Shown one piece after another: positions 16,226 through 24,104 of a DNA stretch of 64,000 nucleotides. Source of the stretch: UBA6115 sp040776985. Lineage in GTDB: Bacteria; Bacillota; Clostridia; Christensenellales; Aristaeellaceae. The position numbers and the translations under genes are program-made. Position 1 is the first letter of the stretch, and each line of letters begins with the position of its first letter. The notes under the pieces are model-generated. The model saw only the letters and a list, made by a program, of their open reading frames with translations, was not told where the DNA came from and did not search any database. The DNA is taken from positions 62,001-126,000 of the forward strand of contig JAXGZL010000001.1 of NCBI GenBank assembly GCA_040776985.1. Reading direction: 5' to 3'.

Positions 16226-16867
16226 TTACAGGAAGTCGGCAAAAGCCTCCTCAAACTCCTTGATCCCCTGTTCATCCAAATGAAATTTGTAGTCCTCTTC
16301 CGTTCTGGATGCCCATTCCATGCTGCCATAGGCATCGTCCCGGCACTCATAGCCAAGCTTCCTGGCCAGGGCAACGGCAAAGGCTCCATATGCGTCACCC
16401 GTTGCCGTGATGATGTTGCCATCCTCAACCAGGGGAGCATAGACCAGGTTTTTCTCCCTGATGAAGGGCAGGCGCTGGTTCATTTCCACATAGAGCTGGT
16501 TGGTGAATTTTTTATCATCCAGAAGCCCAGCCAGAGAAAGAAACATGGGGCCGCCGCAGATGGCGCCAATCACAAGGTCAGGATGGTGCTTAAGCCCCTT
16601 CAGGAAGGAAATCAACTTTTCATTCCTCAGGCTTTCCCTCACATCGCTGCATCCAGGCAAAACCAGGCAGTCATAGTCTTGTGCCTGAAACTCCTCCAGG
16701 CTTTTGTCGGGCAGCACCACCACGCCTTCCTCCGAGGGCACAGGACTGAGAGAAGAGGCAAAGACCACGGTGGGGGAATCAAAATACCAGCGGAAAAGCG
16801 CACAGGTGTTGCCAATCTCCTGATAGCTGAACTGAGGATACACCAGCAAAGCGATCTGATTTTTCAT
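16226..16867 (-). CDS. DJ-1/PfpI family protein
   Basis: A 213-residue class I glutamine-amidotransferase-like fold. The nucleophile elbow is GAICGGPMFL with Cys104, and the conserved acid is Glu17 in SYQEIG, as in DJ-1. Members act as deglycases, chaperones or stress proteins; the specific reaction cannot be read. It starts 24 bases after the ABC-F stop on the same strand, so the two are probably one transcript and may respond to the same attenuator. Confidence 0.82.
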   Translation of the reverse strand: MKNQIALLVYPQFSYQEIGNTCALFRWYFDSPTVVFASSLSPVPSEEGVVVLPDKSLEEFQAQDYDCLVLPGCSDVRESLRNEKLISFLKGLKHHPDLVIGAICGGPMFLSLAGLLDDKKFTNQLYVEMNQRLPFIREKNLVYAPLVEDGNIITATGDAYGAFAVALARKLGYECRDDAYGSMEWASRTEEDYKFHLDEQGIKEFEEAFADFL

Positions 16868-16891
16868 AAATTCATTCCTTTCATTTATCCA

Positions 16892-18466
16892 TTACAGTGA
16901 TAGTATCCGGGTGGCCACCTTCTCCACAAAGGCCCGCTCATGCTCAATAAATACCATGGCGGCCTGAGATGTCATCAGCATCTCCTCTATCTGCTCCCGG
17001 CTTTCCGGGTCAATGTCGTTTAAGGGCTCATCCCAGAGGTACAGGTGGGCGGGCTCCGCCAGGCTTAAGGCCAGCAGCAGCTTTTTCTTCTGTCCCAGGG
17101 AAAAGCCCGCGCTGTCCTGCTCAAAGTGCGCCTGGGGCAGGTCAAACTTGCGCAGCAGCATGAACAGCCGGGTGGGGTCAAGTCCCCGGTGCCGGGCAAT
17201 TTCCCGGGGGCTGCCGGCAAGGTGCAGACTGGTCTGGGGCAGCACGGAGATGTTAAGCCCCTGGGGCCGCCAGGCCCTGCCTTCCGTTGGCTGAAGATCC
17301 CCTGAGAGGATTTTAAGCAGCGTGGTTTTCCCCGTGCCATTGGCCCCGGTGAGGGCCAGTCGGTCCCCCGGCTTCACCTCCAGATCAAGGCCTAAAAACA
17401 GCAGCCGCTCCCCATCATAGGAGAATCCCGCCTTTTCCAGCCGCAGCAGCACCGGGCTTTTATGATTCAAGGTGGGCAGGGTGATGCTCGCCGTGTATTC
17501 CAGGTTTTGAAGCAGCCCCTCCTGCTCCTCCGCCTGCTTTTCGATGCGGCTGCGGATGGCCAGGGAGCGCTTCATCATCTTGGCGGATTTGGCGCCCACA
17601 AAACCCCGGTCGCAGGGCCCCTGGCCGATCTTGGTGGCTTCCACCCGGTCGCTCCAGGCGGCTTTTTCAACGGCGGAGGAGCGCAGGCGGCGGATGTTCT
17701 TCTGGATGCGCAGATTCTCTTCCCGCTCATATTCGTCCTGACGCTGCTTGTTCTCCCGGTAGGCGCTGTAGTTGCCGGCCACCACCCGGGCCCCCTGCTT
17801 TTCCAGGGCCAGGATGTGGTCACAGGCCAGGTCCAGGAAGCTGCGGTCATGGGAAGCCACGAGAAAGCCGGACTTTTTGCCCAGGTATTCCGCCATCACC
17901 TGCCTGCCCTTCATGTCCAGGTGATTGGTGGGCTCGTCAATCAGCAGAAAATGATTGCTCCGGGTAAACAGCGCCGCCATCTGAAGGCGCACCCGCTCCC
18001 CGGGGCTGAAGGAAGAAAGGGGACGCCCCAGGGCTTCCGGGTCCATGCCCAGCAGGGCCACCTCCCTGGCCAGTTGCGGCCTTATGGTGTAGCCCTCCTG
18101 GGCGGTGTAGCGCGACAGCAAATCCCCATAGCGCTCAAGAGCCTTCTGGCTGCCCTCCTTCAGGCAGGCATCCATCTCCTCCTCCCAGCGCGTATAGGGG
18201 GCCAGGCCGTCAATCAGGGCGGATTCCGCGTCCCGGTTCAAGTCCACCTGAAGGGGAAACAGGTCAAAGGAAACGCTGCTGATGATTTGCCCCGTTCCCG
18301 CAAGTTCCCCCTTCAGCAGGCGCAGCAGGGTGGTTTTCCCCCGGCCGTTGCGCCCCACCAGCCCCAGGCGCCAGGCGCTGTCCAGGCGCAGGGTCAGGTC
18401 ACTGAAAACTGGCATCAGCCCGCCTTCATGGGAAAAGGAAAGTTTATTGATTTGTATCACCGACAT
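16892..18466 (-). CDS. ABC-F ribosomal protection protein (Lsa-like)
   Basis: A 524-residue protein with two ABC ATPase domains and no transmembrane segment. Domain 1 has Walker A GRNGRGKTT (about 38-46), signature FSPGERVRLQMA and Walker B FLLIDEPTNHLD. The linker (about 225-310) is charged and helical. Domain 2 has GANGTGKTT, FSLGQKKKLLLA and LYLWDEPLNDID. The WDEPLN form and overall length match Lsa/Vga-type antibiotic-resistance ABC-F proteins, which displace pleuromutilins, lincosamides or streptogramins from the ribosome. GGAGG lies six bases before the ATG. A 140-base structured leader precedes it. Which drug it answers to is unknown. Confidence 0.85.
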   Translation of the reverse strand: MSVIQINKLSFSHEGGLMPVFSDLTLRLDSAWRLGLVGRNGRGKTTLLRLLKGELAGTGQIISSVSFDLFPLQVDLNRDAESALIDGLAPYTRWEEEMDACLKEGSQKALERYGDLLSRYTAQEGYTIRPQLAREVALLGMDPEALGRPLSSFSPGERVRLQMAALFTRSNHFLLIDEPTNHLDMKGRQVMAEYLGKKSGFLVASHDRSFLDLACDHILALEKQGARVVAGNYSAYRENKQRQDEYEREENLRIQKNIRRLRSSAVEKAAWSDRVEATKIGQGPCDRGFVGAKSAKMMKRSLAIRSRIEKQAEEQEGLLQNLEYTASITLPTLNHKSPVLLRLEKAGFSYDGERLLFLGLDLEVKPGDRLALTGANGTGKTTLLKILSGDLQPTEGRAWRPQGLNISVLPQTSLHLAGSPREIARHRGLDPTRLFMLLRKFDLPQAHFEQDSAGFSLGQKKKLLLALSLAEPAHLYLWDEPLNDIDPESREQIEEMLMTSQAAMVFIEHERAFVEKVATRILSL

Positions 18467-18484
18467 ATAGGGCCTCCTGTGAAA

Positions 18485-18601
18485 TCAGGCAGGCTCATTT
18501 TCAACACAAAAAACGCGCTGAACGCAAAAGAACCTGCCTGAAGCAAGCCGGACATCCGGCCAAAAGCTTACAGACCTGTTCTTACTTCATCAGCGCGTTT
18601 T
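18485..18601 (-). promoter_or_regulatory. Candidate transcription/translation attenuator upstream of the ABC-F gene
   Basis: On the minus strand two mutually exclusive pairings exist. AAAACGCGCTGA (18590-18601 side) pairs with TCAGCGCGTTTT (18510-18521 side) and is followed by a T-run, like a terminator. TCAGGCAGG (18533-18541) pairs with CCTGCCTGA (18485-18493) and encloses the terminator's 3' arm. The terminator's 5' arm lies inside the 9-codon leader ORF, so a stalled ribosome would favour read-through. Confidence 0.6.
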
Positions 18602-18611
18602 CCCTCCACAT
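18582..18611 (-). CDS. 9-residue leader peptide of the ABC-F gene (candidate)
   Basis: ATG to TAA encodes MWRENALMK. AGGA lies six bases before the ATG, very close to the predicted transcription start. Its codons 4-7 form one arm of the terminator-like stem. Short leader ORFs are common before inducible ABC-F and erm genes; translation here is inferred. Confidence 0.5.
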   Translation of the reverse strand: MWRENALMK

Positions 18612-18622
18612 TGTTTGTCCTG

Positions 18623-18651
18623 ACTATACCGGGCTCAAATCCCGATGTCAA
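18623..18651 (-). promoter_or_regulatory. Promoter of the ABC-F / DJ-1 transcript
   Basis: Minus strand TTGACA, 17 bases, TATAGT, a near-consensus promoter ending 12 bases before the leader peptide start. The second IS481-like target duplication begins four bases upstream of the -35 box. Confidence 0.75.
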
Positions 18652-18655
18652 GAAA

Positions 18656-18680
18656 ACTTTTCGCCCGCACTTGATTTTTG
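18656..18680 (+). repeat. 25-bp target-site duplication, left copy (IS481-like copy 2)
   Basis: These 25 bases recur exactly at 19748-19772. One more matching base on the left cannot be separated from the element's last base. Confidence 0.92.
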
Positions 18681-19747
18681 TGTAGGAGTACCATACATAT
18701 TGGACAACGAGGCAGAAAGGAGGCGTAAAGGAAGAGAAAGGGTTCAAATCGGTTAGAATGTTGTTGCTCGACAATTCAACGAAAGGAACTCTTTCTCTAT
18801 GAGCAGTATAGCCCAGGACATGAAGTATCGGCAATCTTTGGTCAATTTTGCAGTTAAGTACGGCGCTGGCAAAGCATCCAGGAAGTACAATCGGGCACGG
18901 TCATATGTGTATTTTTGGTTGAGTCGTTACGACGGGACACTGGAATCCCTGGCTTGCAGATCACGCAGGCCCCACAGCCATCCTAACCAGCACACCGCAC
19001 AGGAAATCGCACTGCTGCGAAACATGTGCCGAAGAAACCCCAGGCTGGGCAGGGTAGAGCTGTGGTGCAGGCTAAGGAAACGAGGATATACAAGGTCATT
19101 GAGTGGCCTCTACCGCATCCTCCACAAGCTCCATCTGCAACCAAAGCCAAAGAAGAAGATCTACAAGCCAAAGCCGTATCAGCAGATGACCTATCCGGGT
19201 GAGCGCATCCAAATCGATGTTAAAATCGTTCCAAAGGCCTGTAAAGTAGGCGAAGCAGCCAATGAGCGCCTGGTACAATACACAGCCATCGACGAGTTCA
19301 CCCGCTTGCGCTACCTAAAGGCCTACATGGAGCAAAACACGTATTCTTCCAAGGACTTCCTGCTCAGTTTGGTTCCCTACTATCTCAAGAGAGGAATCGA
19401 GATCCAATGCATCCAAACTGACAATGGGCTTGAGTTTACCAATCGCTTGGCCGGCAATCAGACTTCTCGGATGACCGCCTTTGAATTGGCGGCACAGACG
19501 CTGGGCATTAAACTGAAGCATATCCGCCCATATACGCCCAGGCATAATGGTAAAGTTGAACGAAGTCACAGGGAAGACCAAAAGAGATTCTACAGTAACC
19601 GAACCTTCTATTCATTCGAAGATTTTGCCAGGCAGCTCGCTGCCCGGCAACCCCGGAGCAACCAGCTCCCGATGAGACCCCTGGGCTTCCTCTCCCCAGT
19701 GGAGTTCCTGAAAGCACACACTGTCCAACATGTTTGACAAACCTACA
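18681..19747 (+). mobile_element. IS481-like element, copy 2, complete (1067 bp)
   Basis: Left end TGTAGGAGTACC, right end CCTACA, with imperfect 26-bp terminal inverted repeats that share TGTAGG and TTGGACA. It holds one intact transposase gene on the plus strand and is flanked by a 25-bp direct repeat. It separates the promoter of the ABC-F gene from that of the ECF sigma gene. Confidence 0.93.
18799..19737 (+). CDS. IS481-like DDE transposase, copy 2
   Basis: 312 residues, intact, nearly identical to the copy at 13278-14216. HTH region at residues 14-40, rve core at about 130-270, with the catalytic D, D and E in QIDVKIVP, IQTDNGLEF and NGKVERSHRED. Unlike copy 1, its leader to the left end is undisturbed, so this copy is the one more likely to be expressed in its native way. 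Confidence 0.92.
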   Translation: MSSIAQDMKYRQSLVNFAVKYGAGKASRKYNRARSYVYFWLSRYDGTLESLACRSRRPHSHPNQHTAQEIALLRNMCRRNPRLGRVELWCRLRKRGYTRSLSGLYRILHKLHLQPKPKKKIYKPKPYQQMTYPGERIQIDVKIVPKACKVGEAANERLVQYTAIDEFTRLRYLKAYMEQNTYSSKDFLLSLVPYYLKRGIEIQCIQTDNGLEFTNRLAGNQTSRMTAFELAAQTLGIKLKHIRPYTPRHNGKVERSHREDQKRFYSNRTFYSFEDFARQLAARQPRSNQLPMRPLGFLSPVEFLKAHTVQHV

Positions 19748-19772
19748 ACTTTTCGCCCGCACTTGATTTTTG
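19748..19772 (+). repeat. 25-bp target-site duplication, right copy (IS481-like copy 2)
   Basis: Exact repeat of 18656-18680. It ends 41 bases before the sigma factor start. Confidence 0.92.
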
Positions 19773-19813
19773 TCGTCCAATCCCGTCTATATGGGTAAGG
19801 GAGGTGAAAGCGG

Positions 19814-20335
19814 ATGGACCAGATGCCGGATCCGGGCAGAAAGCGGCAGGACAAGCTGGAGCAGCTGATCACAGCCTATGAAAATGACCTGCTGCGCATG
19901 TGCTGCGTCTATCTGCGTGACCTTGCCCTGGCACAGGACGCTGTGCAGGACACCTTTCTCAAAGCCTACAAGGTCCTTGACCGCTTCCGGGGGGAGAGCA
20001 GCGAGAAAACCTGGCTGATGCGCATCGCGGTGAACGTGTGCCGGGACTATCGCCGAAGCGCCTGGCACCGCTATGTGGACCGGCGCGTCAACCTGGACCT
20101 GCTGCCCCTGCCAACGGCGCCTCCCAAAACAGAGCACATCGCCCTCACCACGGAGATCATGCGCCTGCCCCGAAAGCAGATGGAAGCGGTGCTGCTGTAC
20201 TACTATCAGAACCTGAACATCAGGGAGATCGCCCAGGTGGTGGGCATCAGCCCCGCGGCGGTTTCCAACCGCCTTATCAAAGCAAGAAAACTGCTGCATG
20301 ACGCGCTGAAAGGAGGCGAAGGGCATGAAAGCTGA
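19814..20335 (+). CDS. ECF-type RNA polymerase sigma factor
   Basis: A 173-residue sigma-70 family factor lacking regions 1 and 3. Region 2 spans about residues 18-85 (DLLRMCCVYLRDLALAQDAV, then DTFLKAYKVLDRFRG and TWLMRIAVNVCRDYRR). Region 4 spans about 112-165 (LPRKQMEAVLLYYYQNLNIR, then EIAQVVGISPAAVSNRL). It would direct transcription of a small stress or envelope regulon. GGGAGGTG lies eight bases before the ATG. Its end overlaps the next gene by 11 bases, typical of a sigma/anti-sigma pair. The IS481-like insertion lies immediately upstream and may have replaced part of its control region. Confidence 0.88.
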   Translation: MDQMPDPGRKRQDKLEQLITAYENDLLRMCCVYLRDLALAQDAVQDTFLKAYKVLDRFRGESSEKTWLMRIAVNVCRDYRRSAWHRYVDRRVNLDLLPLPTAPPKTEHIALTTEIMRLPRKQMEAVLLYYYQNLNIREIAQVVGISPAAVSNRLIKARKLLHDALKGGEGHES

Positions 20336-21173
20336 GCTGTCCCCAAACCCCGCGGTGAAAACCGCCATTGACGACTGCCTCTCAGGGCTCTCCGCCCTGC
20401 CCTCCCAGCGCCATCTGATCATGCAGAAAGCAAGAGGAGAGATTCAAGTGAAAAAGAAAGTATCCCTGGGCCTGGCCCTGGTCATGGCCCTGATCCTGGT
20501 GGCGGCCACCGCGGTGGCGGTGGTGTCCATCCGGGAACTGGCCCGAAACATGGCCCACACAGAGCAGGAGCAAGGCTATTTCGCCCAGTGGCCCTTGGAA
20601 AAAAAGAGGGAGGCCATCAAGGGCCTGGCAGACCTTCACTACATCCAGGATTCCGCTGAACTAAGACAGCTTCTGAAGGAAAATCCCCCGCAGGAGGAGG
20701 CGCACCAGCTGGCAGACCGCGTCATCACGGTCTTCACCGGGGAGGACGCGGCCACGGTCAGCTTCCTGAATATCATGCAGAAGGTCTGGGGCCCTGCCAG
20801 CGCCTGGAACCACGAGCAAAAGGCATGGTATTCCGGGCTCATGGCAGAGGTGGGCCAGGAGATGGAGGGCAAAACCGTCTATATGGAGCCACAGGGCCCC
20901 ATTGATGAAAACAAAGCCATTTCCATCGCCCGAAAGGCCCTTGCCAAGGGCTATGGGGTGCCTGAAAGCGCGCTGGACACCTACCAGGTTCAGGTCGATT
21001 TCGCCATCCCGGAAGCCAATGAGCCAGAGGACAGGCAGGCCTGGTGGCACATCACCTTTGAAGCGCCAGAAGGCATGAGCAAGGAAGAGCGCCTCTTCAT
21101 CCTCTTCCCCCTTCTCATTCACCCGGACACCGGCGAACCGATGCACACGGTGGAGGAGATGCGAAGCTGGTAG
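20325..21173 (+). CDS. Probable membrane-anchored anti-sigma factor
   Basis: 282 residues. The first 40 are cytosolic, followed by one transmembrane segment (LGLALVMALILVAATAVAVVS, about 47-67) and a large outer domain of about 210 residues rich in charged and aromatic positions. The N-terminal part lacks a zinc-binding HxxxCxxC motif. Position directly after and overlapping the ECF sigma gene is the main argument for an anti-sigma role; the family itself I do not recognise. AGGAGG lies eight bases before the ATG. Confidence 0.65.
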   Translation: MKAELSPNPAVKTAIDDCLSGLSALPSQRHLIMQKARGEIQVKKKVSLGLALVMALILVAATAVAVVSIRELARNMAHTEQEQGYFAQWPLEKKREAIKGLADLHYIQDSAELRQLLKENPPQEEAHQLADRVITVFTGEDAATVSFLNIMQKVWGPASAWNHEQKAWYSGLMAEVGQEMEGKTVYMEPQGPIDENKAISIARKALAKGYGVPESALDTYQVQVDFAIPEANEPEDRQAWWHITFEAPEGMSKEERLFILFPLLIHPDTGEPMHTVEEMRSW

Positions 21174-21220
21174 TATCCGTCAATCATTCTTCACACCGAC
21201 TACTTCTTCGCAACAACACA

Positions 21221-21312
21221 AAACAACCCTGAGCACTTCTGAACTGCACCTCCTCTGTTGGCTGTCGTCCAACAGAGGAGGTGCAGTTCATGCCCGGGGT
21301 TGTTTTGCTTAA
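21221..21312. terminator. Bidirectional terminator between the sigma operon and the flavoprotein pseudogene
   Basis: A 21-bp perfect inverted repeat (21241-21261 and 21269-21289) is extended outward by AAAACAACCC and GGGTTGTTTT. It lies between converging genes. Confidence 0.7.
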
Positions 21313-23047
21313 TGAGGCTCTTTACTTTGCAGCAGTTTCAGCAGCGGAAGCACCTGCCAGCCGCCCCATGGTGATACACTGCTGAATGGCAGTGCCAGAA
21401 CATGGATACTCCCTGTACAGTAACATAGCATTGGCCACTTCACCCGCAGCATAAAGACCCGGAATAACTTTTTCATCAGTGGAGAGCACTTCACCCTTAG
21501 CATTTGTGACAGGGCCGCCAAAGGTCCCCACCGCAAAGGTGGTCTGCGCTTTCACCGCATAGAAAGGCGCTTTAAGGATGGGGTTGAGCAGTTTGGTGTC
21601 TTTCACCGTTGCCTCTGTGCCACCCAGCGGCCCAATCTGAGGCTTGACAAAGTCGCTGTCCACACCCGCATCGCACATCTCATTGTAACGCTTCACGGTG
21701 TCGACAAATGTCTTTTCATCCATGTTCAGCGCCTTGGCCAGGTCCTCCAGGCTGTCTGCCTTCACCACAGTGTTTGCTTCAATGGCCTCTGCCAACTTGT
21801 CAAAATCCCAGGAGGAGTCAAAAATGCCGTAAAAGTGGTTGAACCCAAGCTGATAGTACAGGATGGCCGAGCGCACCTTCTGGTACTCTGCCTCGTTGCT
21901 GTAGCGTTTTCCCTCCGGCGTGACATTCAGGAAAATGCCACCGGGATCCATGAAACGGGTGGGTCCCAGGTCATAGGGATTGGCATTGGCTGCCCCGCTG
22001 GCCACAATCTTGGCGCCTACATCCCGGGCCATAATGAGGCCGTCGCCCTGCTGCGCCTCGCCGAGTCGGGAGGCAACGCCAGCAAAGAAGGGGGCATATT
22101 CTTTCATCAGTTCTTCATTATTGGTGTACCCTCCCGTTGCCAGGATAGTGCTTTTTGCATGCACGGTGACCTTGTTTCCCTTGTTATCTGCAACCACACC
22201 TCTTATTACACCGCTGTCATTGATCAGCGATGTTGCTCTGGTTTCTGTCAAAACCTTGACCCCTGCTTTTTGGGCTGCTTCCACCATTGGCAGAATTAAG
22301 CCTGCTCCGCCACCTTCTATCTTATGGTTGCGCCACGGGTCTTGTGTGGGGTAGATGTTGGAGAAGGTTACCTTCATGAAGGGTACCCCATGCTCCTTGA
22401 GCCAATCAATGCTTTCCCCGCTTTTATCGGCAATCATATGCAACATGTCATGATCAACCTGACCTTCACCCCGTTCAATCCAGTATTCACCAAGGGCCTT
22501 GGCGGTATCCTGAATGCCTTGTTCTGCCTGCATATCGGTGCCTGCTGCCAGCATTTCGCCGCCACTGGTGATGGTGGCGCCGCCCAGTGCCCCCATTTTT
22601 TCAAGCAGCACAACTTTTGCACCGTTTTCAGCCGCTGTGATGGCAGCCGCCAGACCCGCAGCCCCGCCCCCCACCACTGCCACATCAACTGTCAACTCAA
22701 TATATTTTGCTTCTTCTTTGACAGGGCCTTTAGCCATCAGCTCTTCAAGGTTCCCTCCTGCCTGAACAAGACAATCCTTGACTGCCTCGATAATCGCATG
22801 ACTAGTGACAGTGGCGCCTGTGATCGCTTCCACCATCAGCCCCTGGCCTCCTGGCCTTTGACAATGTCTGCTGGCACTCTCTCAAATGCCGGATCGCTCA
22901 ATCCTAATGTTTCCACATGATCCAGCACCTTTACAGACAGGATATTACTGTCATCCACCATCACTTCCACTGTCATGTCCCCATTTCGGGCCTTAACCGT
23001 GCTGATATAGGTACCAGCGATGAAGGAACTCTTCTCTGCCAGCCCAC

Positions 23048-23051
23048 CTAG
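23048..23051 (+). repeat. CTAG target duplication, left of IS5-type copy 1
   Basis: CTAG on both sides (also 23894-23897), while the reconstructed gene needs only one. It fits the YTAR target of IS5/IS427 elements. Confidence 0.7.
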
Positions 23052-23893
23052 ATAGTGTCTACACGAGAATTGTGATATAATGGTGTCATCACTGAAAGGG
23101 GACTTAAGCGATGACCGCTGCTTATCACCGACACGATATGAGCGATTCCGTATGGACATTACTGGAGCCTAACCTACCGGGGCAGCGAGGACAATGGGGA
23201 GGGATTGCGCAGGACAACAGAAGGTTTATCAATGGTGTATTCTGGGTCATCCGGACCGGCGCGCCTTGGCGGGATTTACCTCCGGATTATGGCAAGTGGG
23301 GCACGATCCATCAGCGGTTCATCCGATGGCGCAGGAACGGTATCTGGGAAAGAATATTGGAAGTTCTTATCCAGGATCCGGATTACGAATGGCTGATGAT
23401 TGACGCAAGCCATGTCAAAGTTCATCCGCACGCAGCGGGTGCAAGGGGTGGGAATCAGGACATGTCCCGCACAAAAGGGGGCTCAACAGCAAAATACATT
23501 TGGCCGTGGATGCGAATGGTATGCCAGTCCGAATTCTTGTTACAAAAGGTACCCGAGCTGATTGCAAGGAAGCTGTCCATTTGATTGAGGGAATATCCGC
23601 TGAAGCGTTGCTGGCAGACCGCGGCTATGACACGAATGAAATCATTGCTCACGCTGTTGCCGCTGGGATGGAAGTTGTCATCCCTCCCAAGAAGAACCGA
23701 AAGAAGAAGAGGACTTACGATGAGTATCTCTATCGGATTCGTCATTTGGTCGAAAATGCTTTCCTGATTCTCAAGCGATGGCGCGGGGTTGCAACCAGGT
23801 ACGCGAAAACCAGCGACGGGTTCATTGCTGCAATTCAAGTTCGATGTATCGCCATTTGGGCAGGAGTCCTTGCGTAACTCGTGTAGACACTAT
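23052..23893 (+). mobile_element. IS5-family (IS427-like) element, copy 1, complete (842 bp)
   Basis: Terminal inverted repeats ATAGTGTCTACACGAG and CTCGTGTAGACACTAT, flanked by CTAG. One transposase is encoded in two overlapping frames. It interrupts the signal-peptide codons of the flavoprotein gene. Confidence 0.9.
23111..23877 (+). CDS. IS5-family transposase, two frames joined by a -1 shift
   Basis: Frame A (23111-23584) encodes the DUF4096-type N-terminal domain (TLLEPNLPGQRGQWGG, FWVIRTGAPWRDLPP) and the first catalytic Asp in WLMIDASHVKVHPHA. Frame B (to 23877) continues with HLAVDANGMPVRILVTKG, LLADRGYDTNEI and the HLVENAFLILKRWRG region with the catalytic Glu. The change occurs at the run AAAAGGGGG (23473-23481), where slipping back one base joins the frames. 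Programmed shifting is usual in the IS427 group. A second copy with identical frame A lies at 33792-34399. Confidence 0.87.
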
Positions 23894-23991
23894 CTAGTGC
23901 TATCAGAGAAATCATCAATAAAGCCAAAACAAAAGAAACCCACCTGCATTGCCTATTCATTTCTCTACTCCTCATTCATGATGCAACCGAG

Positions 23992-24009
23992 AATGACTGA
24001 TCAGTCATT
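23992..24009. promoter_or_regulatory. 18-bp perfect palindrome, probable repressor operator
   Basis: AATGACTGATCAGTCATT, placed between the -10 box (24013-24018) and the start codon of the broken flavoprotein gene. The shape and the TGACTGATCAGTCA core are typical of TetR-family operators. No TetR gene is seen in this window. Confidence 0.7.
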
Positions 24010-24012
24010 TTC

Positions 24013-24041
24013 ATTATAACAAGCAGCTATTCCGCTGTCAA
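24013..24041 (-). promoter_or_regulatory. Consensus promoter of the broken flavoprotein gene
   Basis: Minus strand TTGACA, 17 bases, TATAAT, a perfect sigma-70 consensus. A second inverted repeat (CAGCTATTC at 24024-24032 and GAATAGCTG at 24044-24052) overlaps its -35 region. Confidence 0.85.
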
Positions 24042-24104
24042 CAGAATAGCTGTTTAAAAATACTGCTCATTATTCTTATTGAGTCACGTTCTCTACTGCC
24101 CTGC

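Larger units (their letters stand above)
21322..23960 (-). pseudogene. Fumarate-reductase-like flavoprotein with FMN-binding domain, broken by IS5 and an 8-bp duplication
   Basis: Joined pieces read MNRQCRWVSFVLALLMIS..., a signal peptide; then an FMN-binding domain (GTYISTVKARNGDMTVEVMV ... VEAITGATVTS, where the Thr would carry covalent FMN); then an FAD_binding_2 fumarate reductase domain (DVAVVGGGAAGLAAAI and LYAAGEVANA). Two lesions separate the pieces. An IS5-type element sits in the signal peptide at 23052-23893. A tandem duplication of AGGCCAGG near 22850 shifts the frame. Removing the insert and one repeat unit restores a continuous protein. Family members reduce fumarate, urocanate or other acrylates outside the cell. 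The start at 23958-23960 has GAGGAG seven bases upstream. Confidence 0.85.

Noticed and set aside
22836..23159. The FMN-binding piece and the FAD piece as two independent genes
   Set aside because: Deleting one 8-bp repeat unit and the IS joins them into a normal single protein with a signal peptide, so they are parts of one broken gene.
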